Below, piece by piece: positions 52,095-60,702 of a stretch of 64,000 bases of DNA; position 1 is the first letter of the stretch, and each line of letters starts with the position of its first letter. Origin of the DNA: Flavobacteriaceae bacterium UBA3591 (GTDB lineage: Bacteria > Bacteroidota > Bacteroidia > Flavobacteriales > Flavobacteriaceae); contig DFMO01000003.1 in the NCBI GenBank assembly GCA_002375695.1, positions 141,466-205,465 of the forward strand, in the 5' to 3' direction. The position numbers were made by a program, and so were the translations under genes. The notes beneath the pieces are model-generated. The model made no database searches. It was given only the letters and a program-made list of their open reading frames with translations, and was not told the origin of the DNA.

Positions 52095-53783
52095 TTATAT
52101 TCCCTTCGGTATTGCATCAATAAGTTGTTTTGCATACTCGGTTTGTGGGTTTTCATAAATTTCATCTGCATCGCCCAATTCTTCTATTTTACCTGCTTTC
52201 ATCACTAATAACTGATCTGCCATATATTTAACCACAGCCAAATCATGCGATATAAAAATATAAGTAAAACCGAAATCGCGTTTCAGCTCGTTTAATAAAT
52301 TGAGTACTTGCGCCTGCACTGAAATATCCAAGGCCGAAACAGATTCGTCGCAAATAACCAATTTTGGCTCAATTACAATGGTGCGGGCAATCCCCACCCT
52401 TTGGCGCTGCCCCCCCGATAGCTCGTGTGGATATCGATAAAAGTAACTTGGGTCTAAGCCTACTCTATCTAACAGTGCCAAAACCCGCTGTTTTCTGTCC
52501 TTTTTAGATTTTCCCAACTTGTGAACTTCCATAGGCTCCATTAGCGCTTGCCCTATCATTAAACGCGGATTTAAAGAAGAATACGGGTCTTGAAAGATTA
52601 TTTGAATCTCCTTGCGCAAATCGCGAATAGCAGTTTTAGAAAGCTTAGTGAGTTCTGTCCCTCTGTATTTTATACTGCCGGCAGTAGCTTTTTCCAATTG
52701 GAGTATTGTTTTTCCCAGTGTGGACTTACCGCAACCAGATTCGCCCACAAGCCCTAAAGTTTCACCTTCAAAAACGGCAAAACTAACATTGTTCACGGCT
52801 TTTACCACTTGGGCATCAGAAAATAAACCTACATTGCTAAAGTAAAATTTCTGCAAATTTTCAACCTCCAAAATAGGATGCTTGGTATAAATTTGTTTGT
52901 GCCTTTTTGCTCGTTCAACCGGTTTAACTTCTTTCGCCTCAAATGTTTTATCGGCGATAGAGGCAATAGTTGGCAACTTTTTTAATCGTTTGTTTAACGA
53001 AGGACGCGACGCCAAAAGAGCTTTGGTATATTCGGCTTTTGGGGCTTTAAATATTTGGGTAGTACTCGCAGTTTCAACAATATTTCCTTTATACATCACA
53101 ACTACCCTATCGGCAATTTCAGAAACCAAACTCAAATCGTGCGAAATAAAAAGCATTGCCATTTTAGTTTCCTGTTGAATACTTTTTAAAAGCGAAATAA
53201 TTTCTTTTTGAACCGTAACATCAAGAGCCGTTGTAGGTTCATCGGCTATAAGAAGTTTTGGCTTACAAGCTATAGCCATGGCAATCATAACGCGTTGCAT
53301 TTGGCCCCCACTTAATTGATGCGGGTAACTGCTATAAATTTCTTTTGGTCGCGGTAACTTCACTTTTGTAAATAGCGAAATAGTTTCACTTTTAGCTTCA
53401 GAAGCACTTAAATTTAAATGATGCCGAAGTATTTCAGAAACTTGAAATCCACATTTTAACGACGGATTTAAAGCACTCATAGGCTCTTGAAAAATCATGG
53501 CAATCTCGTTACCCCTAATTTTGCGATAGGCTTTTTCTGAAGTTTCAAGTAAATTTTTATTTTGAAAGTTTATGTTGCCCGTTACGTGCGCCTGCTCTTT
53601 GGGCAGTAGCCCCATAATAGACAAAGAGGTAACAGATTTCCCCGAACCAGACTCGCCTACAATCCCAATTATTTCATTTTCAGAAATATTAAAAGAAATA
53701 TCGTGAAGTACTTTTGTGCGGCTTTTAGCATTTCCGAAGCTAACCGATAAATTTTCTACTGTTAAAAGTGGTGGCGCAATCAT
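52095..53783 (-). CDS. ABC transporter, two fused ATP-binding domains (peptide/nickel type)
   Basis: 562-residue cytoplasmic ATPase with two complete nucleotide-binding domains of the Dpp/Opp (GsiA-like) type. Domain 1: Walker A GESGSGKS (43-50), signature LSGGQMQRV, Walker B LLIADEPT. Domain 2 (from about 310): GESGCGKST, LSGGQRQRV and LVICDES, where S replaces the more common P. Fusion of DppD- and DppF-like halves is common. No permease or binding-protein gene is adjacent, so its partners are encoded elsewhere. TATCTTTG ends 4 bp before the ATG, so the mRNA is probably leaderless. Confidence 0.92.
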   Translation of the reverse strand: MIAPPLLTVENLSVSFGNAKSRTKVLHDISFNISENEIIGIVGESGSGKSVTSLSIMGLLPKEQAHVTGNINFQNKNLLETSEKAYRKIRGNEIAMIFQEPMSALNPSLKCGFQVSEILRHHLNLSASEAKSETISLFTKVKLPRPKEIYSSYPHQLSGGQMQRVMIAMAIACKPKLLIADEPTTALDVTVQKEIISLLKSIQQETKMAMLFISHDLSLVSEIADRVVVMYKGNIVETASTTQIFKAPKAEYTKALLASRPSLNKRLKKLPTIASIADKTFEAKEVKPVERAKRHKQIYTKHPILEVENLQKFYFSNVGLFSDAQVVKAVNNVSFAVFEGETLGLVGESGCGKSTLGKTILQLEKATAGSIKYRGTELTKLSKTAIRDLRKEIQIIFQDPYSSLNPRLMIGQALMEPMEVHKLGKSKKDRKQRVLALLDRVGLDPSYFYRYPHELSGGQRQRVGIARTIVIEPKLVICDESVSALDISVQAQVLNLLNELKRDFGFTYIFISHDLAVVKYMADQLLVMKAGKIEELGDADEIYENPQTEYAKQLIDAIPKGI

Positions 53784-53787
53784 AGCT

Positions 53788-53795
53788 CAAAGATA
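53788..53795 (-). promoter_or_regulatory. -7 element four bases before the ABC ATPase start (leaderless mRNA)
   Basis: Minus strand: TATCTTTG, then AGCT, then ATG 53783. Confidence 0.6.
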
Positions 53796-53869
53796 AGTAC
53801 AATTGCCAAAAAAACTGTTTACAATTAACGTAGATAAATGGTCGCTAGCCGTAAAAAGTGCATTAAAAA

Positions 53870-53895
53870 AGCCCGTTTAAAAAACGGGCTGAAGT
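53870..53895 (-). terminator. terminator of the repeat lipoprotein gene
   Basis: AGCCCGTTT/AAACGGGCT stem (53882-53890 with 53870-53878), 3-nt loop, followed by TTTTTAATG on the minus strand. Confidence 0.85.
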
Positions 53896-53908
53896 TTAAA
53901 AGGTATTA

Positions 53909-54325
53909 TTAAAGTGGGTCTCCCACTTTAATATCACAACGATGACCCGGTTGTCCGTGTGGCGGATTTATACCACTGCCCGATGCTGGTGTTGACGCAG
54001 GAGTTGTATTGGTTGATTTAATAGCTGGCGCAGAATTTGTACTTCCACCTGCCGAATTTAAAGGTGCTCCTACCGGAAGATCACATCGGTGACCCGGTTG
54101 TCCGTGCGCCGGATTTACACCACTTGCCGTAGTTGTAGTGCTATTTGAACTAGATGTTGGAGTTACATTTTGTAACGCTTGTTTCTTTTGTTCCAAAGTT
54201 GCTTCTTGCACTGTTTTTGGTGCAGTTTCTTCGGTGGTTTCTTTGTCTTTACACGAAACAAAAAACACACTTATAGCAAGAATTGGAAGGATAAACGACT
54301 TGATATTCAATTTTAAAATTTTCAT
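53909..54325 (-). CDS. lipoprotein with two HGQPGHRCD repeats
   Basis: 138-residue lipoprotein: signal and lipobox (LPILAISVFFVSCKDK, C26), then T/S/A/Q-rich linkers around two copies of a 20-residue motif, about residues 70-89 (GVNPAHGQPGHRCDLPVG) and 119-138 (GINPPHGQPGHRCDIKVG). Each copy has two His, one Cys and an Asp, which could bind a metal, but no function is established as far as I know. The protein ends with the second motif. It has its own terminator. Confidence 0.82.
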   Translation of the reverse strand: MKILKLNIKSFILPILAISVFFVSCKDKETTEETAPKTVQEATLEQKKQALQNVTPTSSSNSTTTTASGVNPAHGQPGHRCDLPVGAPLNSAGGSTNSAPAIKSTNTTPASTPASGSGINPPHGQPGHRCDIKVGDPL

Positions 54326-54407
54326 AAAAATTATTTTATATATGTGGGTAAAGCTACTAAAATTTAGATAGAAATCCTCACGGCACTAGTAGGGACTTTA
54401 AATAGGG

Positions 54408-55121
54408 CTATACCGATAGAATTTCATCGTCGGTTAAAATTTCTTCATTCCGAAGCCTTAAAAATATTTGTGCCACTGTAACCGTGTCTTTTTCGCAATA
54501 CATAATAATTCTATCAATATCATTTTCGTCGTAATAAACACTGCGAACTTGGCTCCCGTCAATATCGTCTTTTGGTGAAGGAATTTTTAAAACGTGTGCC
54601 ATTAATTTAAGTGAAGTAAAGGTTTTATAATCGCCAAACTTCCAAAGTTCGAGCGTATCTAAATGCGGAACTTCCCACGGCTTTTTCCCGAAAAGATCTA
54701 ATTTATAGGGTATATCAATGCGGTTAATAATCATTCGTCTTGCGATATACGGAAAGTCAAATTCTTTTCCATTATGGGCACAAAGTAAATGATGCGGTCT
54801 GTTAAAATGAGTTTCTAACAAGACTTTAAAATCTCTTAAAATTTTTACCTCATCGCCGTGGAAACTGGTTACACGAAAATTTCTTACATCGCCTTTTATC
54901 ACAAAATAGCCTACCGAAATACAAACAATCAATCCAAATTCGGCCCAAATACCGGCGCGTTCGTAAAAATCTTCGGGCGTAATATTATCTTTACGTTGAT
55001 ACTCACTTTTTAACTCCCATAGTGTTTTAGAGGTATCGTCAAGCTCGTTAAAATGTTGGTGTTGTGGAACGGTTTCAATATCCAAAAATAAGATGTGTTC
55101 CAAATTAATTCGCTTAATCAT
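54408..55121 (-). CDS. predicted 3'-5' exonuclease (PolB-like DEDD superfamily)
   Basis: 237-residue ribonuclease H-fold exonuclease of the PolB-like type. The motifs are: Exo I ILFLDIETVP (11-20; D and E), Exo II CAHNGKEFDFPYIARR (near 117-132) and Exo III YCEKDTVTVAQIF (near 208-220). It may act in DNA repair, but the substrate is unknown. It is upstream of the repeat lipoprotein gene by 83 bp, with no terminator in between. Confidence 0.88.
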   Translation of the reverse strand: MIKRINLEHILFLDIETVPQHQHFNELDDTSKTLWELKSEYQRKDNITPEDFYERAGIWAEFGLIVCISVGYFVIKGDVRNFRVTSFHGDEVKILRDFKVLLETHFNRPHHLLCAHNGKEFDFPYIARRMIINRIDIPYKLDLFGKKPWEVPHLDTLELWKFGDYKTFTSLKLMAHVLKIPSPKDDIDGSQVRSVYYDENDIDRIIMYCEKDTVTVAQIFLRLRNEEILTDDEILSV

Positions 55122-55190
55122 AACTGAAAAATTTCAATTGGGAAGGATATTTAAAACTACAAAAAAATGATGAGTTTTAATTTTTTACGT

Positions 55191-55667
55191 TTAAAATAAC
55201 GACTGTTGAGCAACTGGAGATTCGTGGTTGAGCAACCACTTTTTTCTATTTAATCCGCCAGCATATCCGGTAAGCGAGCCATCGGCACCAATTACTCGAT
55301 GACACGGAATAATAATTGCAATAGGGTTTTTCCCGTTTGCCGAAGCCGCTGCGCGAATAACTTTTGGGTTGCCTAGCTTGTTCGCCATTTGTAAATAACT
55401 CTGGGTTTTACCAAAGGGAATTTCTTGCAATTGCTGCCACACCGTTTGTTGAAATGTTGTGCCCTGGGGGACGAGTTTTAAATTAAAAACCGTACGTTTT
55501 TTGGCAAAATACTCTTCAAGCTGAATTACTGCATCTTGTAATACGGGCGGGATGGCATTGGGGGTTGAGGCATTAAAATCGTCAACAAATTGAACCGATA
55601 CGAGCCCTTGCGCAGTGCCACTTAATTTTAAAGTTCCAACGGGAGACGAGATAAATACTTGGTCCAT
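55191..55667 (-). CDS. ogt: methylated-DNA--[protein]-cysteine S-methyltransferase
   Basis: Suicide repair protein that removes alkyl groups from O6-methylguanine. The acceptor cysteine is C122 in IIIPCHRVIG; the recognition helix RAAASANGKNP and the tail GYAGGLNRKKWLLNHE agree. 158 residues. Its start overlaps the stop of the CNNM gene (TAATG), so the two are co-translated. The symbol follows the general Ogt/MGMT class. Confidence 0.93.
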   Translation of the reverse strand: MDQVFISSPVGTLKLSGTAQGLVSVQFVDDFNASTPNAIPPVLQDAVIQLEEYFAKKRTVFNLKLVPQGTTFQQTVWQQLQEIPFGKTQSYLQMANKLGNPKVIRAAASANGKNPIAIIIPCHRVIGADGSLTGYAGGLNRKKWLLNHESPVAQQSLF

Positions 55668-56788
55668 TAATCTTCGCGACTGTCGTTGGTATCATGATTT
55701 TTATCGCGAACAATGTTTTCGTTAATTTGAATCCCCATTCGCTTTGCACGCTTTTCCCAGTTTTTACGAGCTTGTAATTGCATGTCTTCAATATTATCAC
55801 TCTCGTCCATTATTTCGAGGCCTAAAAGGGTTTCAATAATATCTTCCATAGTTACAACCCCAATAGTATTTCCAAAATCGTCTACTACCGAAGCAATATG
55901 CACGCGTTGTTTAATAAATGTTTCAAAAAGTTCGGGGATTGGTTTTTCGGCAGAAACAACAAAAATTTCACGTTTTAAATCGCTTAATAGTTTGTCGCCT
56001 CTATCTTCAACAATTTCTTCGAGTACATCGTCTCTTAGAACGAAGCCAGTAATATTATGAGATTTACCGCTGTAAACCGGGATACGCGAAAAACGCAAAC
56101 TTTTATGGTTTTGATGAAATGTTTCCAGGCTTTTGGTTTCGTCTTCCAAAGTAACCACGGTAAAAGGCGTCATAACATCTTTTGCGTGTACACTTTTAAA
56201 AACCAACAAGTTTTTAATTACGGTAGTTTCATTTTCTTCAAAAACGCCTTCTTCTTCGGCCGCATCGGTAATGGCCATAAATTCTTCTCTACTCATACTA
56301 CTTACGTGGGCAGATTTGCCAACAACCCGTGTTACAAGCATGAGCAGCCATAATATACCTGTGTATTTAAGAGGATAGATAATTAATTTTAAAAATAGTG
56401 CTGTAAATGAGCCTAGGTTTTTCCAATACGTTGCACCAATGGTTTTTGGGATTATTTCTGAAACAATTAAAATTAAAATTGTCATAATTGCCGAAACGAG
56501 ACCCACGATGTTCATACCGAAAAACTCAACTTTATACGGAAGTTTTTCGGCCTGCACTCCAACCAAAATAGCCCCTACAGTGTGCGCAATTGTATTTAAG
56601 GTTAAAATAGCAATTAACGGCTTGTCTATGTCTTTTTTAAAGTTTGTTAGTGTAGTAGCATACGACTTGCCTTCGGCAGTTTTCATGCGCAGGTAAGTAG
56701 GTGTAAAGCTTAGTAGCGCAGCTTCCAAAATAGAACACAAAAACGAAAAAAATATTGAGAGTATTGCGTAGACTAATAATAAGGTCAT
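55667..56788 (-). CDS. CNNM/CorC-type membrane protein with CBS pair (hemolysin family)
   Basis: 373-residue inner-membrane protein. The CNNM (DUF21) domain with about four hydrophobic segments (residues 1-165) is followed by two CBS domains (about 200-325, VHAKDVMTPFTVVTLEDE and VTMEDIIETLLGLEI). Members are linked to Mg2+ or Co2+ export. It has no C-terminal CorC-HlyC domain, and it is shorter than GldE, so it is not obviously the gliding protein. It is followed by ogt with a 1-bp overlap. Confidence 0.88.
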   Translation of the reverse strand: MTLLLVYAILSIFFSFLCSILEAALLSFTPTYLRMKTAEGKSYATTLTNFKKDIDKPLIAILTLNTIAHTVGAILVGVQAEKLPYKVEFFGMNIVGLVSAIMTILILIVSEIIPKTIGATYWKNLGSFTALFLKLIIYPLKYTGILWLLMLVTRVVGKSAHVSSMSREEFMAITDAAEEEGVFEENETTVIKNLLVFKSVHAKDVMTPFTVVTLEDETKSLETFHQNHKSLRFSRIPVYSGKSHNITGFVLRDDVLEEIVEDRGDKLLSDLKREIFVVSAEKPIPELFETFIKQRVHIASVVDDFGNTIGVVTMEDIIETLLGLEIMDESDNIEDMQLQARKNWEKRAKRMGIQINENIVRDKNHDTNDSRED

Positions 56789-56862
56789 AAGTTGTTGTAA
56801 AAATTTTCAACTAAAATAAAGATTTCTAAATTCATTTTATGTAATGCTTTGTTAATTGCAAC

Positions 56863-56890
56863 AAAAAACCGCCTAAATTGGCGGTTTTTT
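56863..56890. terminator. bidirectional terminator
   Basis: 11-bp perfect stem (56863-56873 with 56880-56890, core CCGCC/GGCGG), 6-nt loop, A- and T-runs. It ends the gene at 56906-57376. Confidence 0.88.
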
Positions 56891-56905
56891 GTAAAAATAA
56901 TTTGG

Positions 56906-57376
56906 TTAGGAGACGTTCAATAATGGCCTTAAAGCACTTTCCCAACGTTTGGCATCTTGTAAACAAATAAAAGGATCTTTAGTATATTCAATTTCACTGT
57001 TTTCTATGTAAAATGGGATTGCTACACTGCCGTTATTTGCATCAAATTCTAATCCTACCCAATCGAGAGTTTTATTATTTTGTTTTATACTTTTTGCACG
57101 ACATTTTTGAACCTCATTTATATTGAGAATCTTAAATCCATTTGTAGGATTTGACTTTGAAGAGTATACAAGTTTTTTTGATACGCCGTCTACGGCTATA
57201 ATACAATCGCCTATAATTTCAATATTATCGAGTTGAATTCCGTTTTGTTGTGAAAGCTGAAGTATTTCTTTTTTTATTTTTTTTTCTCTGCCTGTAGCAT
57301 TAATAATTAAATAAATTACAGGCACACAGGTTAACAATAATATTATTAACCCAATAAGGGAGGTTTTAAAATCCAT
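56906..57376 (-). CDS. unknown membrane-anchored protein
   Basis: 156 residues with one N-terminal TM (LIGLIILLLTCVPVIYLII, about 9-27) and a soluble remainder (KNNKTLDWVGLEFD, SVAIPFYIEN) that looks like a small beta-rich domain facing the cytoplasm. Family not recognised. It starts with ATG 57376 and has a clear terminator. Probably a single gene. Confidence 0.7.
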   Translation of the reverse strand: MDFKTSLIGLIILLLTCVPVIYLIINATGREKKIKKEILQLSQQNGIQLDNIEIIGDCIIAVDGVSKKLVYSSKSNPTNGFKILNINEVQKCRAKSIKQNNKTLDWVGLEFDANNGSVAIPFYIENSEIEYTKDPFICLQDAKRWESALRPLLNVS

Positions 57377-57454
57377 GATATAATTTTTTAATGAATAAAT
57401 TTTAATTGAAGCGGTTTAAAAACGCTTTAAAGGCTGTAATAATTCATTAAAAAA

Positions 57455-57814
57455 CTACCAGAAAAAGTGGAAGGGAAAAAGGAATTTAAAGATGAGTTCC
57501 CGTTTATCTTCGGAAGAAAAATACCCTTTAAAGTCTTCGGAAACACTAATAAATTGTAGGTTTTGCGAATTTACATATGTACTCGCAAAATCTAACCCTA
57601 AATATTCGTGATGAGAATTTGACTGTGTGGTTTCAGCACTATTAACAACATCGCCAACATAGGCTTTACTTTTGTTAATATTTTCAAACTTTGAAGTACT
57701 GGAAGAAACTTCTTGATTTGCCGCTAGATTGGCTGCAAAAGCAACGTTTCCGAAGGCTAAAAATAGCCCTACGGAAACGAATAGAAATTTAATATGTTTT
57801 TCGAAGCTTTTCAC
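57455..57814 (-). CDS. small exported protein, unknown function
   Basis: 119 residues with a signal peptide (FLFVSVGLFLAFGNVAFA, cleavage near AFA-AN) and a polar body ending in the aromatic FKFLFPFHFFW. It starts at GTG 57814, only 4 bp after a TACCTTTG box, so the mRNA is probably leaderless. It lies 45 bp after hemB, but its own promoter argues against heme-operon membership. Family not recognised. Confidence 0.65.
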   Translation of the reverse strand: MKSFEKHIKFLFVSVGLFLAFGNVAFAANLAANQEVSSSTSKFENINKSKAYVGDVVNSAETTQSNSHHEYLGLDFASTYVNSQNLQFISVSEDFKGYFSSEDKRELIFKFLFPFHFFW

Positions 57815-57818
57815 CCTG

Positions 57819-57826
57819 CAAAGGTA
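57819..57826 (-). promoter_or_regulatory. -7 element four bases before a GTG start (leaderless mRNA)
   Basis: Minus strand: TACCTTTG, then CAGG, then GTG 57814. It lies between the hemB stop and the small exported protein gene. Confidence 0.55.
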
Positions 57827-57859
57827 GTGTAAATAGCATTTCGAAAATTTAAAGTTTTA

Positions 57860-58849
57860 TTAATTAAGTAGTTTAACTACATCTTTGGCAAAATAACTTG
57901 CAATCATAGTAGCACCAGCTCTTTTTATGGCAGTAACTTGTTCCATCATTACAGCGTCATGGTTTAGCCATCCCTTTTCGGCAGCAGCTTTAAGCATTGC
58001 GTACTCACCGCTAACTTGGTATACTGCAATTGGCACATTTACGGCATCTTTTAGGTCGCGAACTATGTCTAAATAACACAATCCTGGTTTTACCATTACA
58101 ATATCGGCACCTTCGTCTATATCCATTAATGTTTCACGAATGGCTTCTTCGCGATTGGCAAAGTCCATTTGGTAGGTTTTTTTATTGGTTGGAACATCTT
58201 TTAAATCTACCGGAGCAGAATCTAAAGCATCACGGAAAGGCCCATAAAACGATGAAGCATATTTTGCACTATAAGCCATTATTCCCGTATCACAATATCC
58301 TTCATCTTCTAATAAAGTTCTAATTTCAAAAATACGGCCGTCCATCATATCGCTTGGCGCTACCATATCGGCTCCAGCTTTTGCGTGGCTTAAAGACATT
58401 TCGGCAAGCACCATATTGGTATCGTCGTTTACAACTTTGCCATTTGAAATAATACCATCGTGACCGTATTTAGAAAACGGATCTAAAGCTACATCGGTCA
58501 TTACAATCATTTCGGGCACTGCATTTTTTACAGTTTTTATTGCGCGTTGCATTAACCCATCATCATTTAGTGCCTCTTTGCCACTGTTGTCCTTTAGTTT
58601 GTCGTCAACCTTCACAAAAAGCAAAACAGATTTTAATCCTAGTTTCCAAAGTTCTTTTGCTTCACTTTCAAGTAAATCTAAACTTAGCCTATAGTAATTG
58701 GGCATTGAGGCAATTTCTTCTTTTACATTTTTACCTTCCACCACAAAAAGTGGAACAATAAAATCATTCGGACTTATTATTGTTTCTCGAACCATACTTC
58801 TTATACTCTCATTGGTTCGCAATCTTCGGTTTCTTCTAAGTGGATACAT
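57860..58849 (-). CDS. hemB: porphobilinogen synthase (delta-aminolevulinate dehydratase)
   Basis: Joins two 5-aminolevulinates into porphobilinogen. The active-site lysines are K196 (SAKYASSFYGP) and K254 (MVKPG). The metal-site segment is DVALDPFSKYGHDG (119-132) with Asp in place of the zinc-binding cysteines, so it belongs to the Mg-dependent type. 329 residues. It is the last heme gene of the cluster, 117 bp after hemF. Confidence 0.96.
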   Translation of the reverse strand: MYPLRRNRRLRTNESIRSMVRETIISPNDFIVPLFVVEGKNVKEEIASMPNYYRLSLDLLESEAKELWKLGLKSVLLFVKVDDKLKDNSGKEALNDDGLMQRAIKTVKNAVPEMIVMTDVALDPFSKYGHDGIISNGKVVNDDTNMVLAEMSLSHAKAGADMVAPSDMMDGRIFEIRTLLEDEGYCDTGIMAYSAKYASSFYGPFRDALDSAPVDLKDVPTNKKTYQMDFANREEAIRETLMDIDEGADIVMVKPGLCYLDIVRDLKDAVNVPIAVYQVSGEYAMLKAAAEKGWLNHDAVMMEQVTAIKRAGATMIASYFAKDVVKLLN

Positions 58850-58966
58850 AATTATATTTAATAGTGGACAGCGATAAAATGTGTTTTACGGCTGTTGCGA
58901 TTATTACTTGTGTTTTGCTCGTTTCATTAAAATTTCAAAAAAGTGTTCAAAACCAATTTTTATATT

Positions 58967-59875
58967 TTAATAAGAAATCCAATCTTTTGGCTGTTGGAGT
59001 ATTTTTACTAGCTTTTCCTCCTCGCTTCCCTCCTCTGGGTGATGGTCATACCGCCATTGAACATGAGGCGGAAGGCTCATTAAAATACTTTCAATACGAC
59101 CATTGGTTTTTAACCCAAAAAGGGTCCCCTTATCGTGTACCAAATTGAATTCTACATAGCGACCGCGGCGTATTTCTTGCCAGTCTCTATTTGCTTTTAA
59201 AAACGACAAATCTTTTCGTTTTTTTACAATAGGCAGGTAACTTTCTAAGAAGCTATTACCCACTTCGGTAACAAAATTATACCAATCTTCCATTGTCATG
59301 GTTTCGGTTTGTTTTAGGTAGTCAAAAAACAAACCGCCCACCCCGCGGGCTTCATTTCGATGCGTATTATAAAAATATTCATCGCAACGTTTTTTATAGG
59401 CTTTATAAAACGATGAATCGTGTTTATCGCAGGCTGTTTTACACACTGTATGAAAGTGTATAGCGTCTTCCTCAAATAAATAATACGGTGTTAAATCTTG
59501 CCCGCCACCAAACCAACTATCTACAATAGTTCCTTCAGCATTATACATTTCAAAATAGCGCCAATTTGCGTGTACTGTTGGCACCATTGGGTTTGTGGGA
59601 TGCAGTACTAAACTTAGTCCGCAAGCAAAGAAATCGGCGTCTTTTACGCCAAAATAGGCTTGCATACTTTCGGGCAATTTGCCGTGTACTTCGCTAATAT
59701 TTACACCGCCTTTTTCAAAAACATTTCCGTTTTCAATAACGCGTGTTCTGCCACCACCACCTTCTTTGCGCGTCCATTTATCTTCTACAAATTTTGCTTT
59801 TCCGTCTATTTCTTCTAAAGCAGAAGTAATTTCGTTTTGCAAATTTCTTATATATGCAACAAATTGTTTTTTCAT
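58967..59875 (-). CDS. hemF: oxygen-dependent coproporphyrinogen III oxidase
   Basis: Uses O2 to convert coproporphyrinogen III to protoporphyrinogen IX. Family blocks are evident: GGGGRTRV (37-44), GVNISEVHG, VHANWRYFE (near 100), WFGGGQDLTPYYL and GVGGLFFDYL. 302 residues. Its ATG overlaps the stop of the EI24 gene by one base. Presence of HemF points to an aerobic or microaerobic life. Confidence 0.95.
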   Translation of the reverse strand: MKKQFVAYIRNLQNEITSALEEIDGKAKFVEDKWTRKEGGGGRTRVIENGNVFEKGGVNISEVHGKLPESMQAYFGVKDADFFACGLSLVLHPTNPMVPTVHANWRYFEMYNAEGTIVDSWFGGGQDLTPYYLFEEDAIHFHTVCKTACDKHDSSFYKAYKKRCDEYFYNTHRNEARGVGGLFFDYLKQTETMTMEDWYNFVTEVGNSFLESYLPIVKKRKDLSFLKANRDWQEIRRGRYVEFNLVHDKGTLFGLKTNGRIESILMSLPPHVQWRYDHHPEEGSEEEKLVKILQQPKDWISY

Positions 59876-60630
59876 TAAACAGTTTTATTTAACGTTTTAT
59901 TATTTTGTAAAACCTTTAAAGTTTCGGTACTCGCAGCGGTTACCGATAGTGGTAAAACTAAGATTATTCCCACCACCGGAATTAAAAGCATAAGCATAAA
60001 AACAATGCCATTGCCAATGGCTATTCCTTTATTTTGACGTACAAATTGAATGCTTTCGGAATATTTAAAGTGTCTTTCTAAAGTATAATCCATATTTCCA
60101 AAGCCCGCGTAATAGCTTTGCACTAAAAATAAAAGAACCGAAGATGCAAGGCCAATCACGGGTATAAAACCAATTAAAATTATTGGAATACTAATTAGTA
60201 ATTCACGTATTAAGTTGCGGAGGTTAATTTTTATACCGCGCCACAACTGTGCGGTGTTAGATGTTTTTCTATGAACGTGCGTTGTACCAAATAAATGTTT
60301 TTCAATCTTTTCTGAAACGGGACTCATAAACGGTGCGCTTAACGCCATAACGAGATGACGGTAAATAATAAACCCGAATGCTATAATTATAAGGGCAGCA
60401 ATAAATTCACTTATAATTTTAAATGTATCAGCTCCCCATTCCCAAAACCATATTTTAGAAATAAATGCGCCCAAGTTATCGCTTAAGCCCCACGCCGAAA
60501 AACCAATTAATACAGCCGTAAAAAAACTAATAGCCATGGGAATGCCAAAGTACTTCCATAGGCCAAGTTGGCCAATGAGCTTAAAAGTACCTGCGTATGC
60601 CTTTATAGCGTTTAATATATTTTTTACCAT
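59875..60630 (-). CDS. EI24 domain-containing membrane protein
   Basis: 251-residue polytopic membrane protein of the EI24/CysZ-like family with about four to five hydrophobic segments (for example FGIPMAISFFTAVLIGFSAW and ISEFIAALIIIAFGFIIYRH). CysZ is a sulfate transporter, but a role here is unknown. I chose ATG 60630; the reading to TTG 60693 adds a stretch with no family match. It overlaps hemF by one base inside the heme cluster. Confidence 0.85.
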   Translation of the reverse strand: MVKNILNAIKAYAGTFKLIGQLGLWKYFGIPMAISFFTAVLIGFSAWGLSDNLGAFISKIWFWEWGADTFKIISEFIAALIIIAFGFIIYRHLVMALSAPFMSPVSEKIEKHLFGTTHVHRKTSNTAQLWRGIKINLRNLIRELLISIPIILIGFIPVIGLASSVLLFLVQSYYAGFGNMDYTLERHFKYSESIQFVRQNKGIAIGNGIVFMLMLLIPVVGIILVLPLSVTAASTETLKVLQNNKTLNKTV

Positions 60631-60702
60631 TGTCGTTAAAGTAAATGGTCGAGCGCAATCGTGACGTAAAATGAAACTTTCGACAGCCCTCAATCGAACA
60701 AT

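Noticed and set aside
55667..56788. CNNM/CBS protein as gliding protein GldE
   Set aside because: It lacks the C-terminal CorC-HlyC domain, is shorter than GldE, and no gldD is adjacent; general hemolysin-family naming is safer.
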